Of a DNA stretch of 64,000 nt, positions 35,753-47,100 are shown one piece after another. Within the stretch, counting starts at the first letter, position 1; the number at the start of each line of letters is the position of its first letter. The DNA comes from Liolophura sinensis (taxonomy: Eukaryota > Mollusca > Polyplacophora > Chitonida > Chitonidae). The position numbers were made by a program, and so were the translations under genes. The stretch lies in assembly GCF_032854445.1 (NCBI RefSeq), contig NC_088300.1, positions 48,642,984 to 48,706,983 of the forward strand, read 5' to 3'. Under the pieces are notes generated by a model. It saw only the letters and a program-made list of their open reading frames with translations. It did no database searches and was not told where the DNA came from.

Positions 35753-36964
35753 ATTCTATTGTAAAGACATTAATTTAAAGCTCACCAATCAGTGAATAGG
35801 CCTAGATGTAAAATCGAAAATAACAGTAACATCCAACTCAACCAGTTAATCAGTACAAGACCTATAAACATAACTCGATAGGTACACTGAAGATCCAAGA
35901 GGATTTGTGATATCTCACAAATTCACTGGTACATACACCTTTATGTATAATGTCTTCTGATGTATTAGGCTTGGTATTGAGCGTAGTGGGAGATGGCACA
36001 ACTCTTATTAACCTTATTCCCCATATCACACTACGGTATTTGACCAACATAAAATATCCAACCATCCATTTATTTACCACTCAATACAGTGGTATTCACT
36101 ACGGGATGTATTAATTATTATGTAGCAAGATCTTTACCCTTAGAGATGACGTGTGTCATCTACAAAACACTTGGTAAGCTTATGTATATATACCGAACGG
36201 GCTATTGACCATGTGACCTAAGTTAACCAGTCACATCCAAGCTTTACCCATCAGTCGGATTTGGGGAACTAATTGCTCTGACAAAAATGCAGAAAACCAT
36301 AACAATAGAAATATGGTTAACAGGAGCTTCTGTGCTAACGTGAGAGGGTTTTTCTTGAAGTTTAAAAAGCACCAACTATATCCATTAAATAAGAAAATTT
36401 GACAAAAAGTTCACAGCACATATATTATCCGAGGAACATTACTCCTAAAGTAACAAAATTCTATTAAAACACCTCATATTTACCTTAGCAAAGAGACGTA
36501 AAAGCAATCTAATGTCTGGCTACGCCCGACTCCAAGCACTACGCTGAGGTCGTAGGGAAATAACACACAAATAATCCGCTTGACTTCCCTTGCTTACATG
36601 AACAATTGCTCTCAATAAAGTGAAAAGTTACGGTCAGTTACTCAACTAGAATATTTCTACATGCACTTGCTCATTGTAAACAAACGGAATGGCCGATATG
36701 GGTGAGGAGAGAGTTAAAGCCTACATAAGATGTAGGTTAGTGTACAGAACATGCAAGGTGTCAAGTACTATAAAAGAGGTTATATGTCACGTCAGGTCTG
36801 GGGGATCTTTCAAACAATGCCCTACGTTACCCTGGGAAACAAACTACGTAATCAACTAACTGAATATTTGGGACAGTCCCACATATAACCTGTACTTATA
36901 AAGTGAATTACGAGTGGTATAACTACGTATGTATCACACATTTATTGCACACAGCATTATTTCT
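35753..36964. other. Intergenic sequence, nothing recognised
   Basis: AT-rich, short open frames only, no conserved protein or RNA pattern seen on either strand. Confidence 0.5.
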
Positions 36965-37191
36965 TACACTATTTATTTATTTGACTAGTGTTTAACGCGG
37001 TACTCCAAGCAGTCGGGGGAAATCGTACAGATCCTTGGGAAACCCACGACCATCCGGAGATTGCTGACACACCTTCCCACGTACGGCTGCAGTGGAAGAT
37101 AGCATGAGCTGGAGAACGACCGCATTGGCGAGAAGCTCGTCATTGCGTTGCACAGGCGTGCTTACCCTTCTCGGCCACGGAGGCCCCCAAT
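36965..37191 (-). mobile_element. tRNA-headed SINE, family A, diverged copy
   Basis: On the + strand it begins TTTATTTATTTGACTAGTG and GCGGTACTCC, continues GGGAAACCCACGACCATCCG and ends TCGGCCACGGAGGCCCCC. Read on the minus strand, that end is a tRNA-like head with box-A-like TGGCCGAGAAGG. The same family occurs in the HERC1 introns at 48.4, 53.1, 58.2 and 60.8 kb. Confidence 0.7.
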
Positions 37192-37213
37192 GGGTTATAA
37201 GAATGACCAGCCT
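37192..37213. repeat. Stray fragment of the 35.2-kb minisatellite
   Basis: GGGTTATAAGAATGACCAG here matches the minisatellite pattern 1.5 kb to the left and abuts the head of the SINE, so the SINE may have split or captured part of that repeat. Confidence 0.45.
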
Positions 37214-37845
37214 GTACAGCCTACAAGAATGAAAAAAACCAATGCTCGGATGAAAATAGAATATTTGCTAATTTCTTGGACTAATATAGTTATTTTTCAG
37301 GAGTTTAATCGGTATGCAAACAAATATAACAGTTTGTAGTCATTGCTGTATTACATACAATACCGGTACATAACAGTTCAGATGAAAGCGTATATTTGTT
37401 AACATATATATTTAAAGGAAATGTCTTTTGAATCGCTGTCAGCGATCTTGTATCCGTTGGATTTGTATAATGTTCGGTTTTCCACATATTCAGGGTATTT
37501 CTGCAGAGCTTTCATGATGTTATCTTGTTCGACTGGACCTTATTGGTCGCTAGCGAAATGGCAAAAAGTGACCTTTTCCCCAATGCTTTAACATTGGGCG
37601 GTCATTTTGTTTTTGACGCGAACGGTTGGTCACGTGACCTTCAACCGGGTCTGTCTTACAGAATGTACGGTGATATAGAATAAGTTCATGAAGAGAACGT
37701 TGAGCTGTAAAGGCGCACTCATTTGTCCACGGAAGCCCAATTGAGGAGCAGGCAGGTTTAGAATCTTGACCTATCAAGCGGTCTGTCTTTCATCAAACAA
37801 ACAACTACAAAGATAAATACGTAAAAAAAAAACCATGTTTACTCA
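37214..37845. other. Intergenic sequence, nothing recognised
   Basis: Contains a 75-codon minus-strand open frame (37550-37777) with no recognisable motif, and no convincing gene. Confidence 0.4.
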
Positions 37846-37854
37846 CAAGATTGA

Positions 37855-38065
37855 TCCATAAAAGCAACGTTTTGGGGGGATTTTACGTTGACGTAAGCGA
37901 CAACCAGTCCCAGCGTGGAGCCCCTTTCTCCTCAAAGCGGTCCTTGTTGAGGTGCACTGATAGGTACTGTTACCTATCGGCGTCTGAGATTAGGCAGACG
38001 ATGGCGACTTGTCAACAAACAATGTGAACGATTCTGGTAATGAAAAGCAATACTCTTTCGACATT
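37855..38065. promoter_or_regulatory. Candidate CpG-richer promoter or first-exon region of HERC1
   Basis: CpG is denser here than nearby. There is a CRE-like TGACGTAA near 37889 and an 8-bp-arm hairpin GATAGGTA/TACCTATC at 37959-37978. Possible donors point both ways: CTGGTAATG at about 38036 on the + strand and TTGTGAGTAAAC at about 37845 on the - strand. It lies 2.2 kb upstream of the first coding exon. Promoter identity is inference only. Confidence 0.25.
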
Positions 38066-38876
38066 TGGACATGGAAACTGTCCAAAATCGTGGAAAAACG
38101 CAAGGATGCTAGAGGCCAGATGTTGATGAAAGAAGCGAAGTAGGTACAGCAGGGAAAAATTTTTATCTCTCGAAATCTGGGGTCTGGGTGAACTGGGAAT
38201 AGGCAGAGTGCTATTTGGGGTAACCCGTTACAGCCCTGCTGCGCGAATGCGTGTCAGTTTTCCTTTTTTTTTACTCGCTCAGGATGTATTTAAATTAGTA
38301 AGTGGTCAGAGTTTTATGAAAAAGCTTGCTAGCAATTAAAGTTTGGCCCAGGTGCTTATGTTTAATGTCAAGTTGAACTGTAAATTGTAATAATAAGATT
38401 AGTAGGACAAAATGAACAGTGTGCGAAGGCACTACTACAAGACCCATATTATGTATAAAGTTGGATCAATCAGCTGGTCTTCCCATTTCACCGGTGTCAC
38501 ACTAACATTTCAGGATTTAGGCCTACGTAATGAAGTTTTACTGTCTAATATTACTTCCTATGAAGAGAGATATCAGAATCGTGCCGGCCTAAAGACTTGA
38601 ATGGCGGACAGAATCGACTTATAATATAAAAAAGTATAATTAAAAAGACTGGAAAAGAGAGGTTTCAGTGACTTACTAGATGGAAATCTTCAAAGGAAAG
38701 TGATTCAGGAAGAACAGGTTTCAAGTTATCCAACAATTATGTAAATAGTTGTCAAGATTTTAGTTTGTTTACAGGTTAACTTCCTTTACCAAAATGAAGC
38801 AAAACAGGGATGTAAGTGTTGACCTCCAATGTTTTCCTGGCCAGTATGGTTAGTTGACTCTGGCAATATGAGGACC
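38066..38876. other. 5' flank or first intron of HERC1, nothing recognised
   Basis: AT-rich with short open frames only. A 62-codon frame (38412-38600) shows no motif. Confidence 0.4.
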
Positions 38877-38985
38877 GCTTTGGTGGCCTAATGGTTAGAG
38901 CGCCAACCTCAGTCGGTAGATTCTTCGTCCTCACATGACTTAAATATTGTGCAACGTAAAACCCCAAGCATACATAGTATACATG
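38877..38985 (+). mobile_element. Short tRNA-headed SINE, family B
   Basis: It begins GGTGGCCTAATGGTTAGAGC, a tRNA-like head with box A. It ends AACGTAAAACCCCAAGCATAC, close to the tail AACGTTAAACCCCAAGCTCT of the SINE at 61.8 kb. Confidence 0.65.
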
Positions 38986-40214
38986 TGCATACATATATCA
39001 AGTATCATGGCTCCCAAAGTTTTTCTTCTTTCTGAACTTATCCAGGAAATGGAACTGAAACTAAACCAAATTGTGACATATTTTACATTTCTTGATACTT
39101 GAAATGTGTTCTCTCTGGGTCTGTTTCAAGAAGAATCTGACTGCAAGTGCTTTTCTTCAGGGCCATGCTGATAGGTCTTTCTCTGCTGTTTGCCTGACCG
39201 TTTTTGGTAACTCCTAAGGCATACACATCTAGCTGTGTACTTTTTGTTTCAGTTCAGGTGCATTGTTATAGACCTGCACAAAAATCTTTGTATCATGTTA
39301 TCTCGATACTATTTACTGAAAAGATATCGTTAAAAAAATTTTTGGTCTTCAACTGCTGTGCGTCATGCCAGCATAGCAACAGAAATGCCGACACAATGGT
39401 GTCTGTTAAACAAGAGGCATGTAATATTGTACATTCTCACAGGGCTGATGTGCCTACACTTGTGTGTTATTATAATTAATCTGTGCATTGAAACAGACAT
39501 TTGTATACCATCCATCAACCAAATGGACTTTTCTTGTAAATAATCATCCGTTCAGCTACCAAAATGTATATAAAGGATGATACAATCATGCAAAGAAAAG
39601 CAGTCAACAATTTTTATTGATATTGGAAAGACACAAGGAATGATCTTTATAAATTAATGGAATCAGTATTCAAATTTTGTGCCATCTTTTATACTGCTAA
39701 TATCCTCTTCTTTTTTTATTATGCCCCCCCCCCCCTCCTTATTTAGAGGAGATATACAGTGATTGCTTTTTCTGTCTGTCCCTCTCAAATTTATGTAGAG
39801 CATATCTGAGCAGTTAACAGGTATAGGAGTCTCAGACTCACATGAAGTAGGCAAAATGTCCTGAAGTTATGCACTGTCAGGTTATTTTTTCATGTTTTGA
39901 TATGTTTTAGGAGCTGTCTGCGTTTTGGCATACTGTTTCATTCATTTTCAACAAAATTGTTGTCATGCTCATTCAGTTGTGGACTTTGACCTAGGTATTA
40001 TTCTGATGGCTGAAACTGGATTGCTTTTGTAATACTTCCAGAGTGCTGGTTTATAATAGATTTACCCCACGCATTTAATTATGATATCACAGAAGAAACT
40101 GTCTCACTAAGAATCAGAGTAACAAATATACTGTAACTGATATTTTTTTCTGTCTGGAAGCTATACTGCATTCATTTAATGTTTTTTCAGACTGGTTGTT
40201 TTGTTACATTTCAG
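38986..40214. other. Upstream sequence or intron before the HERC1 start exon
   Basis: AT-rich, with a C11 run near 39724. I see no conserved exon. It ends in two nested 3' splice-site candidates, TTTTTTCAG (to 40190) and ACATTTCAG (to 40214). Confidence 0.45.
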
Positions 40215-41156
40215 GGCTGCATCAATATGGGACTGGCACCACAGTTAAAGTGTAAATGGTTGGAACATCTCAACTCCAGTTGGGTAAATGAAGATTGTGA
40301 GAGCCTTTCAAGGCAGGACACACTGTTGTTGTTGTACAACAAGTTATTAACATCCAAGGAGCTGATTCACATCCTGCAGCAAACCTTGCACTTGAAGAGC
40401 CCACTTTTACCCGACTTTGAGAGAGAACCAGCCACACCAGAAGAACAGCAGCAATACTTGAATAAGTTACTACAAAGTCAGAAGTCACTAGCTCATTTTG
40501 TATGCTCTAACACCCCTTTTACCCTCAGTTTGCAACAGCGTTTAATTGTACTGCAGAGAATTTATCATGCAGTTTCAAGTAAATATCATGATCTGTCCAA
40601 ACCTGGAGTTGTTACAGTGTCAAAAGCTGAGCACCAGAAACATGTAGATGAAGGAAAGCATCTGGTTTCTAAGCCACACTCGGGAACAGATGCTCTGATA
40701 GAAATGGGCGTAAGAACTGGACTCCGGCTGATGTTTTCTCTATTGAAACAGAACTGGGTGATTGCAGATAAAATAGGAGAGCCGTCATTGTGTAATGATG
40801 TACTCCAAACTGCATTAGGGGTTGTTAGTAACCTCCCAGCCTTGTCCTTAGCGAATGAGTCGAAGCTGCCTTCCTTGGGGTTACATTCACTGTCTGAGGT
40901 GACTAAGTTTCTGATGAGTGTTACTGGACCCAACTCCAGTGCAGATGCTACTGGCAGACAGCTGGCAGCAGAACTGATGTTGGCTTTAGCTGCTCAAAGG
41001 GGATCCTTGAGGTATTTACTGGAATGGATAGAAGTGGCGCTTTGTTCTTCAAGCAGTAAGCCAAACCAGACAAGTCCTGTAGCTGAGGATGAAAAACCTC
41101 AGCAGATCTCCCAGGAGTTTTTTATGGAGATTTTGACACAAATGAAAGGCTCTATG
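40215..41156 (+). CDS. HERC1: HERC1 start exon (ATG at 40227)
   Basis: 310 codons, 40227-41156, phase 0 at the end, donor ATG|GTAAG. Encodes the N-terminal helical region with [34 protein letters not shown]-like [29 protein letters not shown] and [15 protein letters not shown], all closely matching vertebrate HERC1. The frame is open upstream to 40179, but conservation starts at the 40227 ATG. A second acceptor at 40190 could lengthen the 5' UTR by 24 nt. Confidence 0.95.
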
Positions 41157-44100
41157 GTAAGTTTTATTCTATAATTATATCTGAACAGATACATTTTGAG
41201 ACTCCACAGACACGTAAAATCCTTCAATGTTTGATATGAATTAAATGTCCCATGACATGCTTGCTAGTGATCTAGAATATGTCATCAGTTTTTATTTGTA
41301 GTAATATGCCTTTGTCATCATTACTTTAGGTACAGCAGGAATCTTTCACTGAGCCTGCAAATAGTTGTGTTTGTGTTCATGTAAGTATGAAATAAAGAGA
41401 TTAATTTGGGCTTCATGGGAAGGAAGTGCAGTGCATTACATGTACATACTCTGCTATCATTTTGTGTTTTGTTTTCACAGGGAAGTTCAAGTCGCCACAG
41501 TTTAGAGCAGCGCTGCTCACATTCTGATGGACAGACATCAACATATGAAGTTGCTCTTTTACTACTAGAGGAGGTAATATTTAGCTCCCCAACAACCACT
41601 GGGTCTTTTTATTTCCAAGAAATCCTTATGGTACACCAAGCTCATTCAACTTGTGCCTGTGTCTCTGATTTGCTACAATATACTAGATAGTTTGTGTGAT
41701 AGAGGATTATGCACTAACTAAAGACCACCAACCTTTTGATAATGGGGTGTGTGTTTTGAATCCATCTCTCACTGGAGGGACTACCTCTTAACCTAATTGT
41801 GTCAGGTACTTTTGATGTCTATCCTGTTTCATCCACTCTTCCCTGTCATACGATACCTATGGCATATTGTTGAGTAATGATTGTTGAGTAATGATTAATA
41901 AATGCTCACTATACGTCAAGCCCTCACAACATGCACCACTCAACATGATTTCCTTTGACAGGTGTATCAGATGGCAGCTGAGTATGCCAGCACCTGTATG
42001 AGTCCAGATGAGAATAAGAACAGTTGTACTGTCAATAGTAACAGATATAAGCCTGTACTGTCCACCGGTGTGTGTGATGTGTATGTGTGGGGAAGTAACA
42101 GCAGTCATCAGTTAGCGGAGGGCAATCAGGAAAAAATACTCTCCCCCAAACTCGGCTCATCTTTTGCTGATGTTCAACAGGTAAGTATGTTGGGAGTAAT
42201 TGGTGTGTGGAAAGTGTATAGTGAATGCCTTGTGGCTAAATTCTTGACTATGGCGTTAAACTCCAATCAAGTAAGTAAGTACTTGTGGTTTGTGACTTTC
42301 ATGAAAATGGTTATAATTTTAGAACACAACTTCATGTATATGATCTTATATATGAATGAATAAATGAAACTTTTATTTAAAGAGAGTAGCTCTGTCATAT
42401 TCAACAATTTGCTCTTCCCAGAGGCCCTCTGTAACAATACATGAACATTAAACGAGTACAAATAGTATATACAATTTCATTTTTTAAAAACATGTCAATA
42501 ATACATCACTACATATATTTACTGGTTGAAACAATAATGATTATTTGTCATCATCAAAGTTCTCAACATGAGAAGTACATGTATTATTATATTTTGGAAG
42601 GTCATTTATATAGGTTATGAAAAGTAGTGGCCCCAATATTGAGCCTTGTGAAACACCTGTTCCTATCGTCTTCTCAAGATAGAATTGAGTGGTTTACCAT
42701 ATCAAATGCAGGTTAAGCTTTTTTGTTTTAGCTCTTGTATATTGGGTTATTACACATGGATTGAAGGTTAGGCATTATTTTTTGCTCCCTAGTTTAAGGT
42801 ATGGTGTGTAAATGCACATTCTCAGATGACAGGTTAAGCTTTCTTTTTTAGCTGCTGTATCATGGCAATCATATGTGGATCTCTAACATACAGTGTTAGA
42901 AAGTTAGGTTTTCTTTGTGTTTTTTTATATTTCTTTTTGCCTGTGTACGTCTGCAAATTTCCTACTCTTGGAAGGTTGAACTGTTTTATGGGTTTTGGTT
43001 ATATAGGCTTTGTGAAATTTTTTAATGATTTTATTTGTTAGACTTTCAGTTCAACAATTTACCACTTTTATAAACTTCAATATAATTTCAATTTGTAATA
43101 AACACGTTCTCTAGAAATTAAGGCTTCATTTCCGTCACTTTATTGCTTATGAAATTTATGGACAACACATTTTAATTTGCTAAGGTGTGGCTTTACCATT
43201 GAAGATCTTGATTGTAAATTACTTTTGGTACAATTTTCAAAGAAATTCATACATTAATTGGAAATCTGTTCAGAATCATCAGTTACATGTACATCGTTTT
43301 GCCAGTTATAATTTGATTAGGAATAGAAGGAGAGTGGTTTGGATTTATGGTCCACAGTACTTTCCAAATATCATTACCAGTACTCTCCTTATTTATTTTA
43401 GAATTTAACTCATTCTTTTTGCCAACAAAAATTTGCTGTTAACTTTGTTTTTCCAATATTTGCAGCTTTTCTCATTATTTTGTTGTTTAGCCAAATCGCG
43501 TTAATAAATAGCTGATGTTATCTCTTCAGTTTTCCATAAAGGTTTGGAAATGTTTTAAATGGGTATATATATTGAGAATATTCTGAAAAATACTTATCCA
43601 TCCTTCATTTGTAATATTTGGAGCTTCAATTTGTTCAAAAGTACCCAAACAGTGAAATAATTAAGTCTGAACTAAAGGTACTTTTGTCAAAATGTTTGCA
43701 GTCTCTTTACTGAATAGTAGTATGCCTGTGTTTTTTGTTCTAATTAACTTTTGATTTCGAAGTAATGCATGTAGGAAAATGATCACTGATGGCTACCTGT
43801 GGAACATTCACTGCAAGTACTTTCTCATGTGATGTAACATAAATATGATCAATTTGGTAAGGATTTATGTTTATTCTGGTAGGTTTATCAATAAGTTGTT
43901 TGAATGTAAAAGATTCCATTACTTTTCCCTGGTTTAGGATTTGGGTGTCTAAGGTCTGTGTTTATATCACATAAGGTTATAATATCCTTATTTTTTTTTT
44001 TTTGCTATGATGTTTTCAAAATCATTTATCCATTGATTGGGGGAGTTTGGAGGCCTATACACAAAGCATACAAGAAAGGATTTTGATTTATGGGGCTTAA

Positions 44101-47100
44101 TTTCCATTAAAATAATTTCTAAAAAATCATTTTCAAGATCATGGCTTCATGTTTATGTTAAAATATAACATGGTAAAATAGATACTATAATACCGCCTTA
44201 TTTTTTGGATTGTCTGTATAATCTCATGGGTTTGCCTGTTTTCAATTAATTGCACTGTAGTACTGAAAGCAGTGTTAGTCTCAAAACAAGCCGAAAACAT
44301 GTCAATTAAAAGATACTATGCAAGCCATTTAAACACATCACTTCCCACACCTTATATGTTGATGCCTAGCATGATTATATCCATGAGGTATTACAAGTAA
44401 ATATTGCATCATTGTCATTACCATTGAAGATATGGACTCACCCTGTCACAAGAAAACACAGTATTTGTGCTCACACCTAAAATTTGTAATTAAAAATGTG
44501 TTATCTTAAAAACACTTGACTTCATCTTTGTACTTAATTAATTCCTGCTTAATTTACACTTAAATCTGCATCACAGATAGAGAGCGGTCAATACTGTACA
44601 TTTGTGACACACTCGGATGGTACTGTCAGCGCCTGTGGGAAGGGTAGCTACGGCAGGCTGGGCCTTGGTGACTCAAACAACCAAACTCGACCTATGAAAG
44701 TTACCTTTGACCCCCAGAGGTCAATCAGAAAGGTCTCATCTTCCAAGGGGTCAGATGGTCACACTCTAGCGCTGACAACAGATGGGGAAGTATTCAGCTG
44801 GGGAGATGGTAAGTCCTACCGCACAAAGACCAGCCCACATGCAGTTGTACAGAGGGTATTGCACGTTAAATGTTGAATACCATATTCAAAGGTAGAAATG
44901 ATCACCCACTTGACTTACGGTATTCAACCATCACTGCAGTATTCTATTTATTAGTATTATTTTGATATTATGAATGATTTTGTGTATTTTAGCTGCGTTT
45001 TCCCAGACTTTTATATAGCGTGACATGATGTATGATACGCTATATAAAGGTCTGTGAAGACCTGCAGCTAAAATACACAATCAGCGCCATGACGTTGTGT
45101 CTTGTTTTGTGACATAGAAATGTTAAAGTTGACTAAACTTGTATTATAACATCATCCTGCTGATCTGAGAAATATCAGAAAACAAAATGTTTATTCCTTG
45201 ATGTCATGGCTCCTAGGTGTGATATATCAAAATATTATAACAATAGTGATATTTCGCTTGTGAAATAATACTTTTAACAGTGAAGCAAATCCTGACATTT
45301 CACATATATAGAAATAATGAAAAGCCTTTCAGATCATTCATTGACCTCTAATTTAATAGTGGCTGCCATGACATTGTAGAAAAGCATCAATACATGTATG
45401 TAATCACGTGATCAGAATGATAATACCAGGTCACAGGAATGTCAAGAGATTTTTCAGATTGGAAAATGAAATTAAAAGCAAGTGCAAGGTTTTTAGGCAA
45501 GAAATGTTCTCTGTCAATAACAGCATTGTATCTCATAGTGCCCTTGCATCCTCATTTTATTACATGACACAGGATTTCTAACTAATGTTTTGTCTGTTAA
45601 AACCAGGCGATTATGGAAAACTTGGCCACGGAAACAGCTCCACTCAGAAGTACCCCAAATTGGTTCAAGGCTCATTGGCTGGCAAGGTATAAATCGAATC
45701 ACATGTATTACTCGATGTAAACAACTGGACATATACTTGCCAGCTGTAAGACAAAGTGGAGATACTTTGCTTTTTCTTTTTTAACGTCAACAAATACTCA
45801 AATTTCACTGTTCGTGGTTCTGTTTTTCAATGTGTTGACTGTTTGTTTGACACTACATGGTGGTGTCTTTTGTGTAAATCAGAGATCAGTGCACTCAGCC
45901 ATGTAAAAGTACAAGTGCAGTAAGTACTGTAATATTTGATTTATGAGAGAAATCCTAATATTTCAACTTTATATATCTTATAAGTGTATGCACATACTTT
46001 GAGGTTTGTTTGTTTGTGTAGGCGATCCGTTGCATCTCAGCTGGCTACAGACATAGCGCCGCAGTGACGGATGATGGAGAGCTGTTTACTTGGGGGGAAG
46101 GGGATTACGGAAGACTGGGTAAGAGTTATCTGGTTTGATAGCAGTAGACTTTACAGGTATGATGTATGAAATTTTGCTACATTAAGGTATCTTGACAGGC
46201 AAAAAAAACCAGGAAAGTTTCAAAATATATACCCTAATTCCTCAACCTTTTCGCGTATGAAAGAACAATTTACAGTTGAATTTATGCACCTTTTCAATTT
46301 GATTTTGGAGACAATACTACATGGGTTGGATTTCAGGGTGTCACAAAAAGTATAAATTTATCAGTTAACACAGGTCAATGCTTTCAGAATATGCTTAAAT
46401 AAACACCTTGCAAACATGCGAAAAGTTTCAAAAATTATAACATGTATATTTCACCTGTGTAAAGAAACAAAAACTGAATTGATCATTGACATTGCTGTCG
46501 CTATGTAATGAGTGCATGCACACCTAGCAGTTGTTGTAGTTGCTGCATAATTAGTGATATAGGTACGTTGTTACTGGCATATTGACACTGTGAAGTTGAA
46601 TTGTTAGAGTTCTGCTGTAATCAGGTCACCTACATGTTTGCAGGTGCCATCCTTGCAATGCAATAATGGCATTAATAAATATTACATTTGTAAGGTTGTT
46701 TAAACAGTCATATGGTTGACATGAAACATTGATTTATTAGAATAAAAGATGCATGAAATGCTTTGGTATTATTTCTTAATGTGCAGATTATCATGTGTAA
46801 TAACATATACATGTAACAGTACAAACAAATTTTTTAACTTTCACTTTGGGGAGTAAAAATGGCTTCAAAGTACAGTTTTCTTAATGCCCCAGAAGTCTGT
46901 CTGGAAATTAAGTAGCTTGCAGCAGTTAAGTCAACAATGGTCCCTGTTTTCTGTAGGGGGCAGACCGAACAGTTAAGCTGGCCCAAAGAAGCTGTGCAGT
47001 ATCTATGTATATGATACCGGTTCACTGGGCTCAGGGCACTTGGGCGGTGTTCACCAAGTTCCAAACAAGATCAACGATGATGTAATTTCTGAAAAAATTT

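Noticed and set aside
38877-38950. Functional tRNA gene at the SINE head
   Set aside because: Box A is present but no full cloverleaf or proper box B is seen; the tail identifies it as a SINE.
38776-38994. 72-codon minus-strand frame
   Set aside because: It overlaps the tRNA-headed SINE at 38877-38985 and has no protein features.
41857-42108. Minus-strand frames over HERC1 exons (for example 40586-40933, 41857-42108, 58624-58875)
   Set aside because: Shadows of exons whose + strand translation is conserved with HERC1.
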